NCBI GenBank assembly: GCA_964346275.1
Contig: CAYFUR010000013.1
Span: 1 to 52,113, forward strand
DNA from: CAYFUR01 sp964346275
Lineage (GTDB): Bacteria > Sumerlaeota > Sumerlaeia > SLMS01
Direction of reading: 5' to 3'
Length of the DNA stretch: 52,113 bases
A model generated the notes under the pieces. The model was given only the letters and a program-made list of their open reading frames with translations, was not told the origin of the DNA and ran no database searches. The translations under genes and the position numbers were made by a program. Below are positions 42,103 through 50,675 of this stretch, piece by piece. The stretch's first letter is position 1, and each line of letters starts with the position of its first letter.

Positions 42103-42915
42103 ATGCTCAAGCGCCGGACAGAAATGACCCCTGCGGAAAAACGTGCCTGGACCCGCCGCGCCGTGTTCTATAGCACCTTTGCGGCGTTTCTGGTGGGGCT
42201 CCTGCTTGCCATTGCCTGGTTCGGGCTGCAGGGCGCCAGGCGCAATCCGCCGACAGTTCTCGCGCCAGCCATGGCCCCGGACAGCGTTTTGGTTTTCGAT
42301 GTCGCCAACACACTTGAGGAGATTCAGAGCTGGGAAAGTGAACTGGCCCGGGAACTGGATCCGCAGGTGCGCATGCTGAGGGAAGCTTTCGGTTCAAAAG
42401 GGCAGGTGTTCTTCTGGCAGGAATCCACCAGCGCGGAAGCCCGCTGGATGGCTTACGTTCCTCTCAGGAGGCCGCAGCGAGTGTTCACGGAAAAGATCCG
42501 GCGGATTCTGGATGGTTCCGGCTATTTCATTCCGGCAAACCAGGAGGCGGATGAAGAGATGGCTGGCCGCTATCGGATTCTGTCCTCGGGGCTTTTGATC
42601 TTTTCCAGCGAAGAGGAAATGGAATACGAAATCGAACCGGGCGCCATGGATCATGCCGCTGGCGCAACGAGCCACTATACCAGTGAGAGCGGGGATCTGC
42701 CACGCTTGATCGAGCGCCAAATCGCGGAGAAAATCACTCTCCCGGAAAAAGCGGGGTTTCTGGACATTGAATGGGACGCGGACAGCGGGGAGGGGAGCGG
42801 CGAGGTGAGGATTTCGTTTCTTGTCGAGGATCCCGAAGGGATCTACAAGGAGAGGAACTGGACAATGGATTTCTTTCATCCTTTCCTTCCATCGGGGGAG
42901 GAGAGGGAAGAATGA
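42103..42915 (+). CDS. Hypothetical single-helix membrane protein
   Basis: A 270-residue protein with one N-terminal membrane helix (AAFLVGLLLAIAWFGLQ). The extracytoplasmic region contains PDSVLVFDVANTLEEIQSW, in the manner of DUF3352-like proteins that monitor or bind envelope components, though I cannot assign it. The first ATG (42103) lies five bases after the terminator T-run with no ribosome-binding site; an ATG at 42124 is equally plausible. Its stop overlaps the start of the glycosyltransferase (ATGA at 42912). Confidence 0.65.
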   Translation: MLKRRTEMTPAEKRAWTRRAVFYSTFAAFLVGLLLAIAWFGLQGARRNPPTVLAPAMAPDSVLVFDVANTLEEIQSWESELARELDPQVRMLREAFGSKGQVFFWQESTSAEARWMAYVPLRRPQRVFTEKIRRILDGSGYFIPANQEADEEMAGRYRILSSGLLIFSSEEEMEYEIEPGAMDHAAGATSHYTSESGDLPRLIERQIAEKITLPEKAGFLDIEWDADSGEGSGEVRISFLVEDPEGIYKERNWTMDFFHPFLPSGEEREE

Positions 42916-44042
42916 CCGATGAGCCGACTGTCGTGCGTGTGATTACCTGGCTGCCGCTTGGCGGAATCGAGCGCCGCCTGGCCACCGTGGCGCCGAGGTT
43001 GGCGGCCATGGGATGGAACGTGCGAATCGTGTGTCTTCGCGAGGAGGGGCCTCTGGCGAAGGAATTCCGCCAGCAGGGGATTCCGGTCGATGTCATCCCC
43101 CAGAAGTCGAGGCTGTCTCCCCCGGGGATCCGGCGGCTGGCGCGGTATTTCCGGCAGCACGAAGCCAAGGTGGTGCATGGGCACATGTATCGGTCGAATA
43201 TTCCCTCGACGATTGCCGGCCGGCTGGCGCGGGTGCCCGCCGTGTTCGGACAGGTTCACAATGTGGATTCCTGGGACAGCGGGCGGCAGGTGCTGGTCGA
43301 CCGAATTGTCTCGCGGTGGCGAAAGGGCACGATCACGGTGTCGAAAGCCGTGCAAAAGGATGTTATGAAGCGCCTTGGCGTGGCGGAGGAACAAGCGCCG
43401 GTCTTATACAATGGGATCGATGTGGAGGCTTTTCGCCCTCAGAGCGAAAAAGGAGACGAGTTGAGAAGGGAGTGGGGGGCAGGGGAAGACCAGGTGGTCT
43501 TTGTTGTTCCCGCGCGGCTTCACCCCCAGAAAAACCCGGCCGGTGTGATTGAGGCGATGTCGAGGGTGGCCAGCCAATGGGGGGAGGACGCTCCCCTGCT
43601 CTGCTTTGCCGGGGGCGGGAAAATGGCAGAGGAATTGGAGAGTCTGGCGCGGGAAAAAGGATGGGGGGAGCATATCCGTTTTCTGGGTCCGCAGGATGAC
43701 ATGGCACGTATCTATAACGCCGCGGACGCAGTTGTGCTGAGCAGTTTCAAAGAGGGCTTTTCCAACGCCGTTGTCGAGGGTCTGGCGTGCGGCAAACCGG
43801 TGATTGCCAGCGACGTGGGGGGAAACGCCGAGGCCATTTCCGGAGAGCGGTTTGGCTGGATTCACCCGGCGGGCGATACGGAAAAGCTGGCAGAGCAAAT
43901 GCTCCATGCCTGCCACTTGGGCCGGGACGGCCTGGCGGGCATGAGCGCCGATTGCCGCGGCCGGGCAGAGCAATTCAGTGTGGACGCCTTGGTCGAGCAA
44001 ACGCATGATCTTTATCTTCGGGCGCTCGGCGGGAAACCGTAA
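42912..44042 (+). CDS. Glycosyltransferase family 4 (GT-B fold)
   Basis: A 376-residue retaining glycosyltransferase. The N-terminal acceptor domain begins VVRVITWLPLGGIERRLATV, with the glycine-rich loop followed by LAAMGWNVRIVCL. The C-terminal donor domain has VVFVVPARLHPQKNPAGVIEA, DAVVLSSFKEGFSNAVVEGL (the E-x7-E type motif that contacts the nucleotide sugar) and GKPVIASDVGGNAE. It probably adds a sugar to a cell-envelope lipid or polysaccharide; donor and acceptor are unknown. The start overlaps the upstream stop. The LURP/scramblase-like gene follows after 29 bases. Confidence 0.92.
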   Translation: MTDEPTVVRVITWLPLGGIERRLATVAPRLAAMGWNVRIVCLREEGPLAKEFRQQGIPVDVIPQKSRLSPPGIRRLARYFRQHEAKVVHGHMYRSNIPSTIAGRLARVPAVFGQVHNVDSWDSGRQVLVDRIVSRWRKGTITVSKAVQKDVMKRLGVAEEQAPVLYNGIDVEAFRPQSEKGDELRREWGAGEDQVVFVVPARLHPQKNPAGVIEAMSRVASQWGEDAPLLCFAGGGKMAEELESLAREKGWGEHIRFLGPQDDMARIYNAADAVVLSSFKEGFSNAVVEGLACGKPVIASDVGGNAEAISGERFGWIHPAGDTEKLAEQMLHACHLGRDGLAGMSADCRGRAEQFSVDALVEQTHDLYLRALGGKP

Positions 44043-44071
44043 GCGGATCATTTCACAGGAAAGCGGACGAT

Positions 44072-44890
44072 TTGACGGCCGAAACCATTCAGAACCCCTC
44101 GCGGGAAAGCCGGGCCCAGCAGCAGCCGCCGGTGCCTCCGGAAACCGACCGGTTTCTCCGGTGGTTGTTTTCTTATCATGTGCTGACGATTCGCCAGAAG
44201 GTTCTGGCGATTGCGCAGAAGTACTATGTGCGCGACGACCAGGGAATTCCGAGGTTTTTTGTCGTTCGTCCCCCAAAGCTGGGTTTGAACTTTCTGGCGG
44301 GCCTGGCCAGCTTCGTTATCCGTATTCTGGCGCTGATTCTGGCGGTCCATTTTATCTTCTTCCGCGGTGATATCGTGGCGGGAGTCGCGTCATTTCTCAT
44401 TGGCGGCTGGGTCGGCGAAATGGTGGCGGTGCTGCTCCGCCCGTATCGGGATATCGGCGTCTATACGGATGACACGGAGCAGTTCCAGGTCTTGTTCATC
44501 ACCCAGGACAACAAGTTCGGGCTTTACCACCGCTATACGGTTTACGATCCGCTGGGCCAGCCCGCGGCAACGGCGCGCCGAAACCTGCTGAAATCCCTGG
44601 GGAGGCGCCAGTGGGTCGCGGAGTCGCTGGAAGGTCGGCCGCTGTTGAAGGTGAGAGAGGATTCGCTTTTCCTGGCGATTGTGCGGCGCCTCCCGCTCCC
44701 ATTTGTGGGTTTTCTGCGGACGAATTTCGACTTTGTCCTCCCGGATGGCAAGCGCATCGGAGAATACAACCGGAAGCTGACCCTGACGGACCAGTATATC
44801 CTGAATCTCGGCGATGATCCGCACTACCTGGTGGACCGCCGCGTGGCGCTGGCGCTGGCGATTCTTCTGGATACCGCCGAGGGGCGCTGA
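44072..44890 (+). CDS. LURP-one/scramblase-like (tubby fold) protein with membrane insertion
   Basis: A 272-residue protein from a TTG start (AGGAAAG upstream). Its layout recalls the LURP-one-related/phospholipid scramblase tubby C-terminal-like fold: KVLAIAQKYYVRDDQGIPRFFV, FGLYHRYTVYDPLGQPAATARRN, FDFVLPDGKRIGEYNRKLTL, and the closing hydrophobic helix DRRVALALAILLDTA. An unusual insert of about 50 residues (71-121) forms two hydrophobic helices (LASFVIRILALILAVHFIF and AGVASFLIGGWVGEMVAVL). Role unknown; membrane or lipid association is likely. It is the last gene of the glycosyltransferase unit. Confidence 0.75.
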   Translation: MTAETIQNPSRESRAQQQPPVPPETDRFLRWLFSYHVLTIRQKVLAIAQKYYVRDDQGIPRFFVVRPPKLGLNFLAGLASFVIRILALILAVHFIFFRGDIVAGVASFLIGGWVGEMVAVLLRPYRDIGVYTDDTEQFQVLFITQDNKFGLYHRYTVYDPLGQPAATARRNLLKSLGRRQWVAESLEGRPLLKVREDSLFLAIVRRLPLPFVGFLRTNFDFVLPDGKRIGEYNRKLTLTDQYILNLGDDPHYLVDRRVALALAILLDTAEGR

Positions 44891-45015
44891 GGTTAAGGGA
44901 ACCCTGTTCCGGGCAAGACATGCGCGCTTCCTGGTCCTGCTGCAGTTCTGAGAGCGAGGAAGAGGAGAAGGATGAAGGGGAATATCCGCCAGGCTTGCAG
45001 CGTGCTTTTCCGGGC

Positions 45016-45058
45016 AATGCGATGAAAGGCCGCCCCGGAAAAGGGCGGCCTTCGCATT
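45016..45058. terminator. Terminator-like hairpin between convergent genes
   Basis: AAGGCCGCCC-loop-GGGCGGCCTT (45026-45052), extended by AATGCG/CGCATT across a 4-base bulge. It lies 17 bases past the sod stop and downstream of the scramblase-like gene. There is no T-run on either side, so it may rather protect RNA ends. Confidence 0.55.
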
Positions 45059-45075
45059 GAGAGGCTGGTTGTTTT

Positions 45076-45867
45076 CTACATTCCCATGGCGCCGCGGGCG
45101 ATGTCGAAGCGCTGGCCCACTCGCTTCCAGTTGATGACCTTCGGGAAGTTATCAACGTAGGCGCCGCGATTATTCTGATAGCGCAGGTAGTAGGCATGCT
45201 CCCAGACATCGATCACCAGGAGGGGGATGACGGCCCACTGGGACAGCATCTGGTGGTTAAGGGCCTGGAGAATGATCAGCTTATCGGCGGGAAGAGAATA
45301 AGCCATGATCCCCCAGCCGGAGCCTTCGACTGATTTAGAGGCGGCGGTGAAATGAGCCACCATGGCATCGAAGCTTCCGAAATCGCGCTCGATGGCCTTC
45401 GCGAAATCGCCAGAGGGGCGGCCGCCCATGCCTTCGGGGCCCATACTGTCCCAGAAGATTGCGTGGAGAAAATGGCCGGCTCCATTGAAAGCGGCCTCGC
45501 GGGACCAGTATTCCACGAGGCTGTAGTCACCGCTTTGGCGGGCTTCGGCGAGCTTTTTCTCGGCGTTGATGAGGCCATTGACGTAGCCCTGGTGGTGCTT
45601 GTCGTGGTGGAGCCGCATGGTCTGCTCGTCGATGGCGGCGGAAACGGCATCGTAGGGATAGGGGAGCGGGGGAAGGACATAGTTCCCTTGGTCGTCCACG
45701 GCGCCGGGGACGAGATCTTTCATGGGACCATGCATCATGCCATGCATGCCATCCATGGGCTTGGTTGACGGGCGGGTGGTTTGAGCCGATGCCATGGAAT
45801 TCAGGGCCATGGCTCCTCCGAAAGCGGCTCCTGCAGTGAGAAAATCTCGACGAGTGGTATCACTCAT
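45076..45867 (-). CDS. Tat-exported Fe/Mn superoxide dismutase
   Basis: Converts superoxide to O2 and H2O2. The 263-residue protein starts at 45867 (GGAGG upstream) with a Tat signal, TTRRDFLTAGAAFGGAMAL, ending near SMASAQ, so it acts outside the cytoplasm. A Met/His-rich stretch (MDGMHGMMHGPM, 38-49) precedes the fold. Metal ligands are visible: H87 in RLHHDKHHQGYV, H135 in FLHAIFW, and D220 plus H224 in VIDVWEHAYYL. The region that often carries a second-sphere Gln reads LNHQMLSQW, so metal preference is uncertain. Standalone gene with its own likely 3' hairpin. Confidence 0.94.
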   Translation of the reverse strand: MSDTTRRDFLTAGAAFGGAMALNSMASAQTTRPSTKPMDGMHGMMHGPMKDLVPGAVDDQGNYVLPPLPYPYDAVSAAIDEQTMRLHHDKHHQGYVNGLINAEKKLAEARQSGDYSLVEYWSREAAFNGAGHFLHAIFWDSMGPEGMGGRPSGDFAKAIERDFGSFDAMVAHFTAASKSVEGSGWGIMAYSLPADKLIILQALNHQMLSQWAVIPLLVIDVWEHAYYLRYQNNRGAYVDNFPKVINWKRVGQRFDIARGAMGM

Positions 45868-45987
45868 GGACAGGCCTCCAAAGGTGGGATAATTATTTGT
45901 TTGAGTCATTCTCCGGGTAATGATGAGTGAAGCAAACATTCCGCCTGAATGGCGAATGTGCGGGACAAATCGGAAATCTGGGGGTCA

Positions 45988-46593
45988 ATGCGGATGGATT
46001 GGCTGGCGGGTCTGGAGCCATCGCAAGCTCTCGCCTTTGGCGCTGGAGTCCTGTTTCTGGTGGCGGGATGGGGGCTTTACTGGCTTTCCCTGCACGGGGT
46101 GGGAGCGGTGATTCTGGGAGGGGCGGGCCTGTTGGCCGCGAACGCGGCGACAAGGGGTTTAGAGCTGTCCGCCGCGCCAGAAATGCTGATCCAGTTGGGT
46201 GTGGCTGCGCTGGGTTGTCTCATCGGGTTCTTTCTCGCTCGGATACTCCATGCCGTGGTTTTCTTTTTGATGGGAGCATCCGCCGGCGCGGCATCTTTTT
46301 ATTCGGTGATGGAAGCGATCCGGCAGGATCCGCCTTACGACTGGATAGGCAATGATGCATTCTTCGCTTTCGGCGTGCCGATCGCGGGGTTGTTGCTGGG
46401 AATTGCGGCGGTTCTGCTCTCGAAGTATCTGATCGTGGCTGCGACGGGACTTCTCGGGGCGGGGCTTTTCATGGAGGGCCTGGAGTGGGAGCTTGGGCCG
46501 TTCGCGTTTGTTGGACTGGCGTTGCTGGGAGTTGGGATCCAACTGTCGCTATCGCGGCCGTGGAAGGGGAATAAAAAAACCGAGGAGGCGTGA
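45988..46593 (+). CDS. Hypothetical polytopic membrane protein (DUF4203-like)
   Basis: A 201-residue protein with about seven hydrophobic helices and small loops (AFGAGVLFLVAGWGLYWLSL, AVVFFLMGASAGAASFY, VPIAGLLLGIAAVLLSKY). The Gly/Ala-rich repeated helix pattern resembles DUF4203/TMEM198-type proteins, a weak assignment. I use the ATG at 45988 (MRMDWLAG), with GGGGG five bases upstream; an ATG at 45949 is possible. It is divergent from sod. Confidence 0.65.
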   Translation: MRMDWLAGLEPSQALAFGAGVLFLVAGWGLYWLSLHGVGAVILGGAGLLAANAATRGLELSAAPEMLIQLGVAALGCLIGFFLARILHAVVFFLMGASAGAASFYSVMEAIRQDPPYDWIGNDAFFAFGVPIAGLLLGIAAVLLSKYLIVAATGLLGAGLFMEGLEWELGPFAFVGLALLGVGIQLSLSRPWKGNKKTEEA

Positions 46594-46639
46594 ATGCCTG
46601 CCCGGTGGATGGTTGGTGATTCCAGGAGGATGCTGAGGG

Positions 46640-47086
46640 TTACTGGGAGGGGGCGGATGATTCCGCCGGTGTGTTCGTTCCGGGGCCTTCGGTGATCTGG
46701 AGGGCTTCGAGTTCTTTTGGAGTCATCCGCAGGAGGATTTTTCCCAAGGCCTTGTTCATGTCGACGAAGGTCGTGTGCCATTCGACGAGCATCTTGTTGC
46801 GAGTGGCTTCGGTCATGTCCTTGATTTCCTGGAGGGAGACGGTTTTGGAGAGGATTTCGAGGATATCCATGGGATCGCTCATGAACTCGCCGCACAGCTC
46901 TGAAAACTTGTAGTGGTTCAGGGCGATGATGTTCATGATATTCTGGAATTCTGTCTCCATCTCCTGGGTGATCTGCTTCTCCTCCATATCGTCGGCGAAG
47001 AATTTAAAATAGTTCTGCCAGAGTTCTGCATACTCGCGGCAGACCTTGTATCGGTTTTCCAGGGTGAGGAAAGTGTTCTTAGCCAT
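46640..47086 (-). CDS. Helical cytosolic protein, paralogue of the tail-anchored protein at 50676
   Basis: A 148-residue all-helical protein without signal or membrane segment. W23, F29-F30, F47, I54-A55 and N57 keep exactly the same spacing as W20, F26-F27, F44, I51-A52 and N54 in the 166-residue protein encoded at 50676-51176. The patterns then stay alignable to a KALGKI/RTVGAL end, so I infer homology. It lacks the basic linker and C-terminal helix of its partner. The free-standing 47-residue membrane protein lies 42 bases upstream. The C-terminus is Thr/Ser/Pro-rich. No strong ribosome-binding site. Confidence 0.68.
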   Translation of the reverse strand: MAKNTFLTLENRYKVCREYAELWQNYFKFFADDMEEKQITQEMETEFQNIMNIIALNHYKFSELCGEFMSDPMDILEILSKTVSLQEIKDMTEATRNKMLVEWHTTFVDMNKALGKILLRMTPKELEALQITEGPGTNTPAESSAPSQ

Positions 47087-47128
47087 ATTACGTTAAGAGT
47101 CGTTCCAGGGAGTCAAAGGCACACGGCC

Positions 47129-47272
47129 TTATTTTTCCTTACGGAGAATTCCCAGTGAATAGAAGATATACAAAAGCACCAGGATGATTGAGAGGATCAC
47201 CAGGATTTCTACGACATAGACGTAGTTGACGCTATCGAGAAAGCCGGTGATCGGACCGAGGATTTGATCCAT
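47129..47272 (-). CDS. 47-residue single-pass membrane micro-protein
   Basis: An ATG at 47272 opens a 47-codon frame ending in TAA at 47129. It reads MDQILGPITGFLDSV, then a hydrophobic helix of about 22 residues (VVEILVILSIILVLLYIFYS), then GILRKEK, giving a positively charged end that should lie in the cytoplasm. It is too short to be called by length filters. It is spaced 25 bases after the large lipoprotein gene and 42 bases before the 148-residue gene, both on the same strand. The compact spacing and clean membrane-protein character support it. Family unknown. Confidence 0.6.
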   Translation of the reverse strand: MDQILGPITGFLDSVNYVYVVEILVILSIILVLLYIFYSLGILRKEK

Positions 47273-47297
47273 ATTGCTCGCGACCTAGGGTAAAGGA

Positions 47298-50200
47298 TCA
47301 GTCGTAGGCGTTGACGATTTCGCCAGCGCCCGAGGAGACGAGGCGGAAGCGAATTTCATCCGACACGACCTTGCGCTGAATGTCTGCGATCATCTCGTTG
47401 GAGACCCGGAGGTGATAATAAGCCTGATCGATCAGGGCGAAGGCTTCTTCACGAGCCACCCGGTTCAGGATCACCAGTTTTTCAAAGTTATTGGCGGCGA
47501 CGCGGCCTTCCGCGAAAGCCTTGATTACGGATTCGTGGAAGTTCTCGATTCCTTTTGGAACCTCGAGCACCAGGGCGCGGGAGAACAGTTCGTCCACGCC
47601 AGCGCGGAACTCGTTGGGCGTAATCTGGGAAGAGATCGAGACCATGCGCGAGGATCCGTTGACGCCAACGGCGAGCGCCTTCAGTTCCTGGGGGTTGAGG
47701 GTCAGCACATTGGAGAACTGGTCCTGAAGGCGGTCGTAGTCGTCGAATAGCTGCTGTATCTCGCTGGCGTATTCCATCTCGGCCTGGCGTGACTCGATTT
47801 TGCGGGTCAGGTCGATGGCGTCATCGAGGTTCGAGTGAGCGGACTTGTAATAATCGCGGCGATAGTCCAGCCGGGCGAGTTCCAGTGACTGGCGGGCGCG
47901 GGCGAGTTCCGCCGTGGCGTAATGGACAGCGCCCGCATCCTCGAGGTTGTCCAGCCGCTCTTCCAACTGGGCGGCGACTTGGGTGACGAGGCCATCGGTG
48001 CCGTCGAGGGTGATGCGCAGCTTGCCTTCAAGGCGCTCGACTTCGGACATGATGCGCTCGTAGTCGTCCGGCGAATAGTTATCCTGAAGCTCGACGAGGC
48101 GGCGGCGCACTTCCTTGGATTCTTCGGGTTGGAAGAAGTTCAAACCCTCCTTCGTTCCGATTTCGAGGTTCTCGCGAATGCGGGCGACACGCTGATCGAA
48201 GTTCTTGCGCTTCGCGTTCTGGGTCAGCTTATAGGCCGTCCGTTCAGCTGATTCGGCGAGCTTGGCACTTTCGTCATACTGGCCGTTCTGGATGAGCTGG
48301 CGAGCTTCACGAACTTTCGCAATGGCGTTGGCCAGGGAGTCGTAGTTGTAATCCCAGGCGTTGACAGCTTTGGCGTTGGCGATATCGGCCTCGGCCTGGT
48401 TGATCTTTTTGTAGAGAGCGTTCTGAGCACGCTGCTGCGAGGACATCGCGAGCTCCTCGGCCCGGACGTATTCGCCGGTTTGAAACAGCGTGCGCGAGGA
48501 GGCGAGCAACCGGCGGGAATCTTCCACTTCACGGCTGGCGTAGACCCCGGCGCCGGCATCCTGGGCGCGGGTAATAGCCGAGGCGGCCTCCTGGATCTGC
48601 TCGTCGGCGGCTTCCATGTTTGCTTCGCGTTCGGCGTTCAAGGCCAGTTCCGTGGCGCGCTGAGCGGTTTCCAGGGCAATCTTGAGACGTTCTTCCTGCA
48701 GGTTTTGTTCTGCCTGCTCGATCAGTTCCTGCACGCGATCAAGCTTCTCGGCGCGGTAGCGGCGCGTTTTTTCCGAGCTTGCGGAGTCCAGCGTGCGGCG
48801 CGCTTCGCGGAGGTTCTCCGTGGCGCGTCCGGAAATGCTCTGGGCCATCAGCTCCACGTCGGCCCGGGCTTCCGCGGCCTGCTCCACGGCGGTTTTGTAA
48901 TTCCCCTGATCGACGGACTGCTTGACTTGTTCGAGCTTCTGCGTCGCGCGCTGCAGTTCTTCCGAGGCGTATTGGCGGGCGCCGTCGCGTTCATACCGCG
49001 AGATCAGCTTGGCCAGTTCGATGGACGCATTGTGGGCGACGGTGTGGTAGATTTCCGAGAGCACGTTCTCCGAGGATTGCCGAACCTGGTTGGCCAGTTC
49101 GATGGCGCCGCGGAATTCGCCCTGCTGCTGGCGAAGGTCGGCGGTGACCAGGTTATTGTTGGCCTCTTCCAGGCGCTGGCCGAGTTCCACGCGGCGCGTT
49201 TCTTTCTGGTTTTCAAAGGCGCGCTGCTCTTCGGACATTTCACCGGAGACGGGCTCGAAGATATCGTCCATGCGATCAAAGACGGCGCGGCTGGTTTCCA
49301 GGGAGTTGCGGGCGTCGCGGATGGCATCGAGGGCGAGTTGCTGGAAGCGGTTCCGCTGGCGGTCGTATTCGTCGGCGGCCTCGATGCTGATTTCCTTGAT
49401 CTGGTCGAAGGCTTCTTCCGTGTCCTGCTGGCGGATTTCACGGGCGCGGGCGAGCTGCTCGCGGAGATCGGCGAGGGCGCCGGGCAGGTATTCCTGGATG
49501 CCGCCCTGGTCAAGCTCCTGAATGTTTTCCTGCATCGTGGCGATACGGTCGTCGGAGGCGGCGCGCTTTGTTTCGATGACGAGATTCTGGGAGCGTTCGA
49601 GGAGCAGCTTGGAGGCCTCGATCACGGCGTTGTAGCGGCCTTCTCTGTAATCGACCAGGACGCTTTCAAAGAGGCGGTTGGCCGACTGGTAGTCTTCGTT
49701 CTTGAATTGCTTGGCGCCTTCGAGAAGAGCCTCGGTGAGGTAGCCTTCGATTTCTTCGATGGATTCGCGGGATTTTTCGCGAAGCACCTCGATGATGCCT
49801 TGTTCGGCGCGGTTTTTGGCTTCGGAGAACTTGGTGGCGGCGAGAACGTAGTCGCGGTCCTCATCGGCGATCTGCTCGGCGAGGTCGATCTGGGTGCGGA
49901 CAGCGATCACGACTTCTGGCGCGTAGATGTTGCCGCCGATTTTGGTCAGGTTGGTGAGGGCCTGATCGGCGTCGATGCTTCGGCGGTCGACGTCATTCCG
50001 AAGGCCTGCGAGGCCTGTTTCCACCTCGTCGATAATCTGCTGGCTGAGTTGGATGACTTCATCCCACTCGTTATTGGACTTGGCGGCGTCGGCCTGCGTC
50101 TTGAGTTCGCGTATTCGGCTGTAGCGTTCGGGCTCGCGTCTTGGCAGGTCGTTAATATCGGCGACGCGGATTTCATTCTGGGCGGTGGAGAAGAGCTGCT

Positions 50201-50504
50201 CGGCTTGCTGAGGCTTGACTTCTTCGAGGAGCTGGTCGGCCTGGGCGCTGGCCTGCTTGGCCAGATCGAGTGCGGCACCGGCATCGGTGGTAAGCTGGCC
50301 GTTTGCCCGCTCGATGAGCTGCTGGATCTGCTCCATCTGATCGGGGGCGTGTTCATAGCCGCCGTAGTTCAGATCGATGTCGGAGAGTTTCTGCCGGGTT
50401 TTCTTGAGCGAGTTTTCCGCTCTCTGGCGCTGGCAGCCGGTGACCGCGAAAATGGCAACCAGCAAAACCACCAGAAAAGATGCGGCGCGAACGTTGACGA
50501 ACAT
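47298..50504 (-). CDS. Giant repeat lipoprotein (DUF4398-like helical hairpins)
   Basis: A 1068-residue lipoprotein (signal ending AVTGC, Cys 24) that is almost wholly helical. A motif of about 45 residues with the form YAxxELxxAxxxLxxAxxxxxxxxYxxAxxxAxxA recurs: near 50, 193, 338, 511, 583, 655, 718 and 868, separated by further coiled coil. This resembles repeated DUF4398 hairpins, though single members usually have one or two. The C-terminal 150 residues (RMVSISSQITPNEFRAGVDE onward) are non-repetitive. It is probably a long periplasmic rod or scaffold on the outer membrane. GGAGG lies upstream of the ATG. It is in the same unit as the micro-protein and the two paralogues. Confidence 0.8.
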   Translation of the reverse strand: MFVNVRAASFLVVLLVAIFAVTGCQRQRAENSLKKTRQKLSDIDLNYGGYEHAPDQMEQIQQLIERANGQLTTDAGAALDLAKQASAQADQLLEEVKPQQAEQLFSTAQNEIRVADINDLPRREPERYSRIRELKTQADAAKSNNEWDEVIQLSQQIIDEVETGLAGLRNDVDRRSIDADQALTNLTKIGGNIYAPEVVIAVRTQIDLAEQIADEDRDYVLAATKFSEAKNRAEQGIIEVLREKSRESIEEIEGYLTEALLEGAKQFKNEDYQSANRLFESVLVDYREGRYNAVIEASKLLLERSQNLVIETKRAASDDRIATMQENIQELDQGGIQEYLPGALADLREQLARAREIRQQDTEEAFDQIKEISIEAADEYDRQRNRFQQLALDAIRDARNSLETSRAVFDRMDDIFEPVSGEMSEEQRAFENQKETRRVELGQRLEEANNNLVTADLRQQQGEFRGAIELANQVRQSSENVLSEIYHTVAHNASIELAKLISRYERDGARQYASEELQRATQKLEQVKQSVDQGNYKTAVEQAAEARADVELMAQSISGRATENLREARRTLDSASSEKTRRYRAEKLDRVQELIEQAEQNLQEERLKIALETAQRATELALNAEREANMEAADEQIQEAASAITRAQDAGAGVYASREVEDSRRLLASSRTLFQTGEYVRAEELAMSSQQRAQNALYKKINQAEADIANAKAVNAWDYNYDSLANAIAKVREARQLIQNGQYDESAKLAESAERTAYKLTQNAKRKNFDQRVARIRENLEIGTKEGLNFFQPEESKEVRRRLVELQDNYSPDDYERIMSEVERLEGKLRITLDGTDGLVTQVAAQLEERLDNLEDAGAVHYATAELARARQSLELARLDYRRDYYKSAHSNLDDAIDLTRKIESRQAEMEYASEIQQLFDDYDRLQDQFSNVLTLNPQELKALAVGVNGSSRMVSISSQITPNEFRAGVDELFSRALVLEVPKGIENFHESVIKAFAEGRVAANNFEKLVILNRVAREEAFALIDQAYYHLRVSNEMIADIQRKVVSDEIRFRLVSSGAGEIVNAYD

Positions 50505-50675
50505 GCGAAGCTGAGCCTCCGAAATAGTCCTATCAGCCTGAGCGCAAAGGCTTTTTAATCAAGCCGTCTAGCAGACATAGGGTTTTTGGAAATCACATCC
50601 ACCGGGGGAGGGCAATTGAATAATGAGGGGTTTGCTGGCCCCTTCGATGACCTCTGTCCCGGCATCAAAAACTCC

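Noticed and set aside
48480..50558. 692-codon plus-strand frame opposite the giant lipoprotein
   Set aside because: Composition (Phe/Gly/Val/Leu) is the complement of Glu/Ala/Arg-rich coiled coil; no ribosome-binding site or family match.
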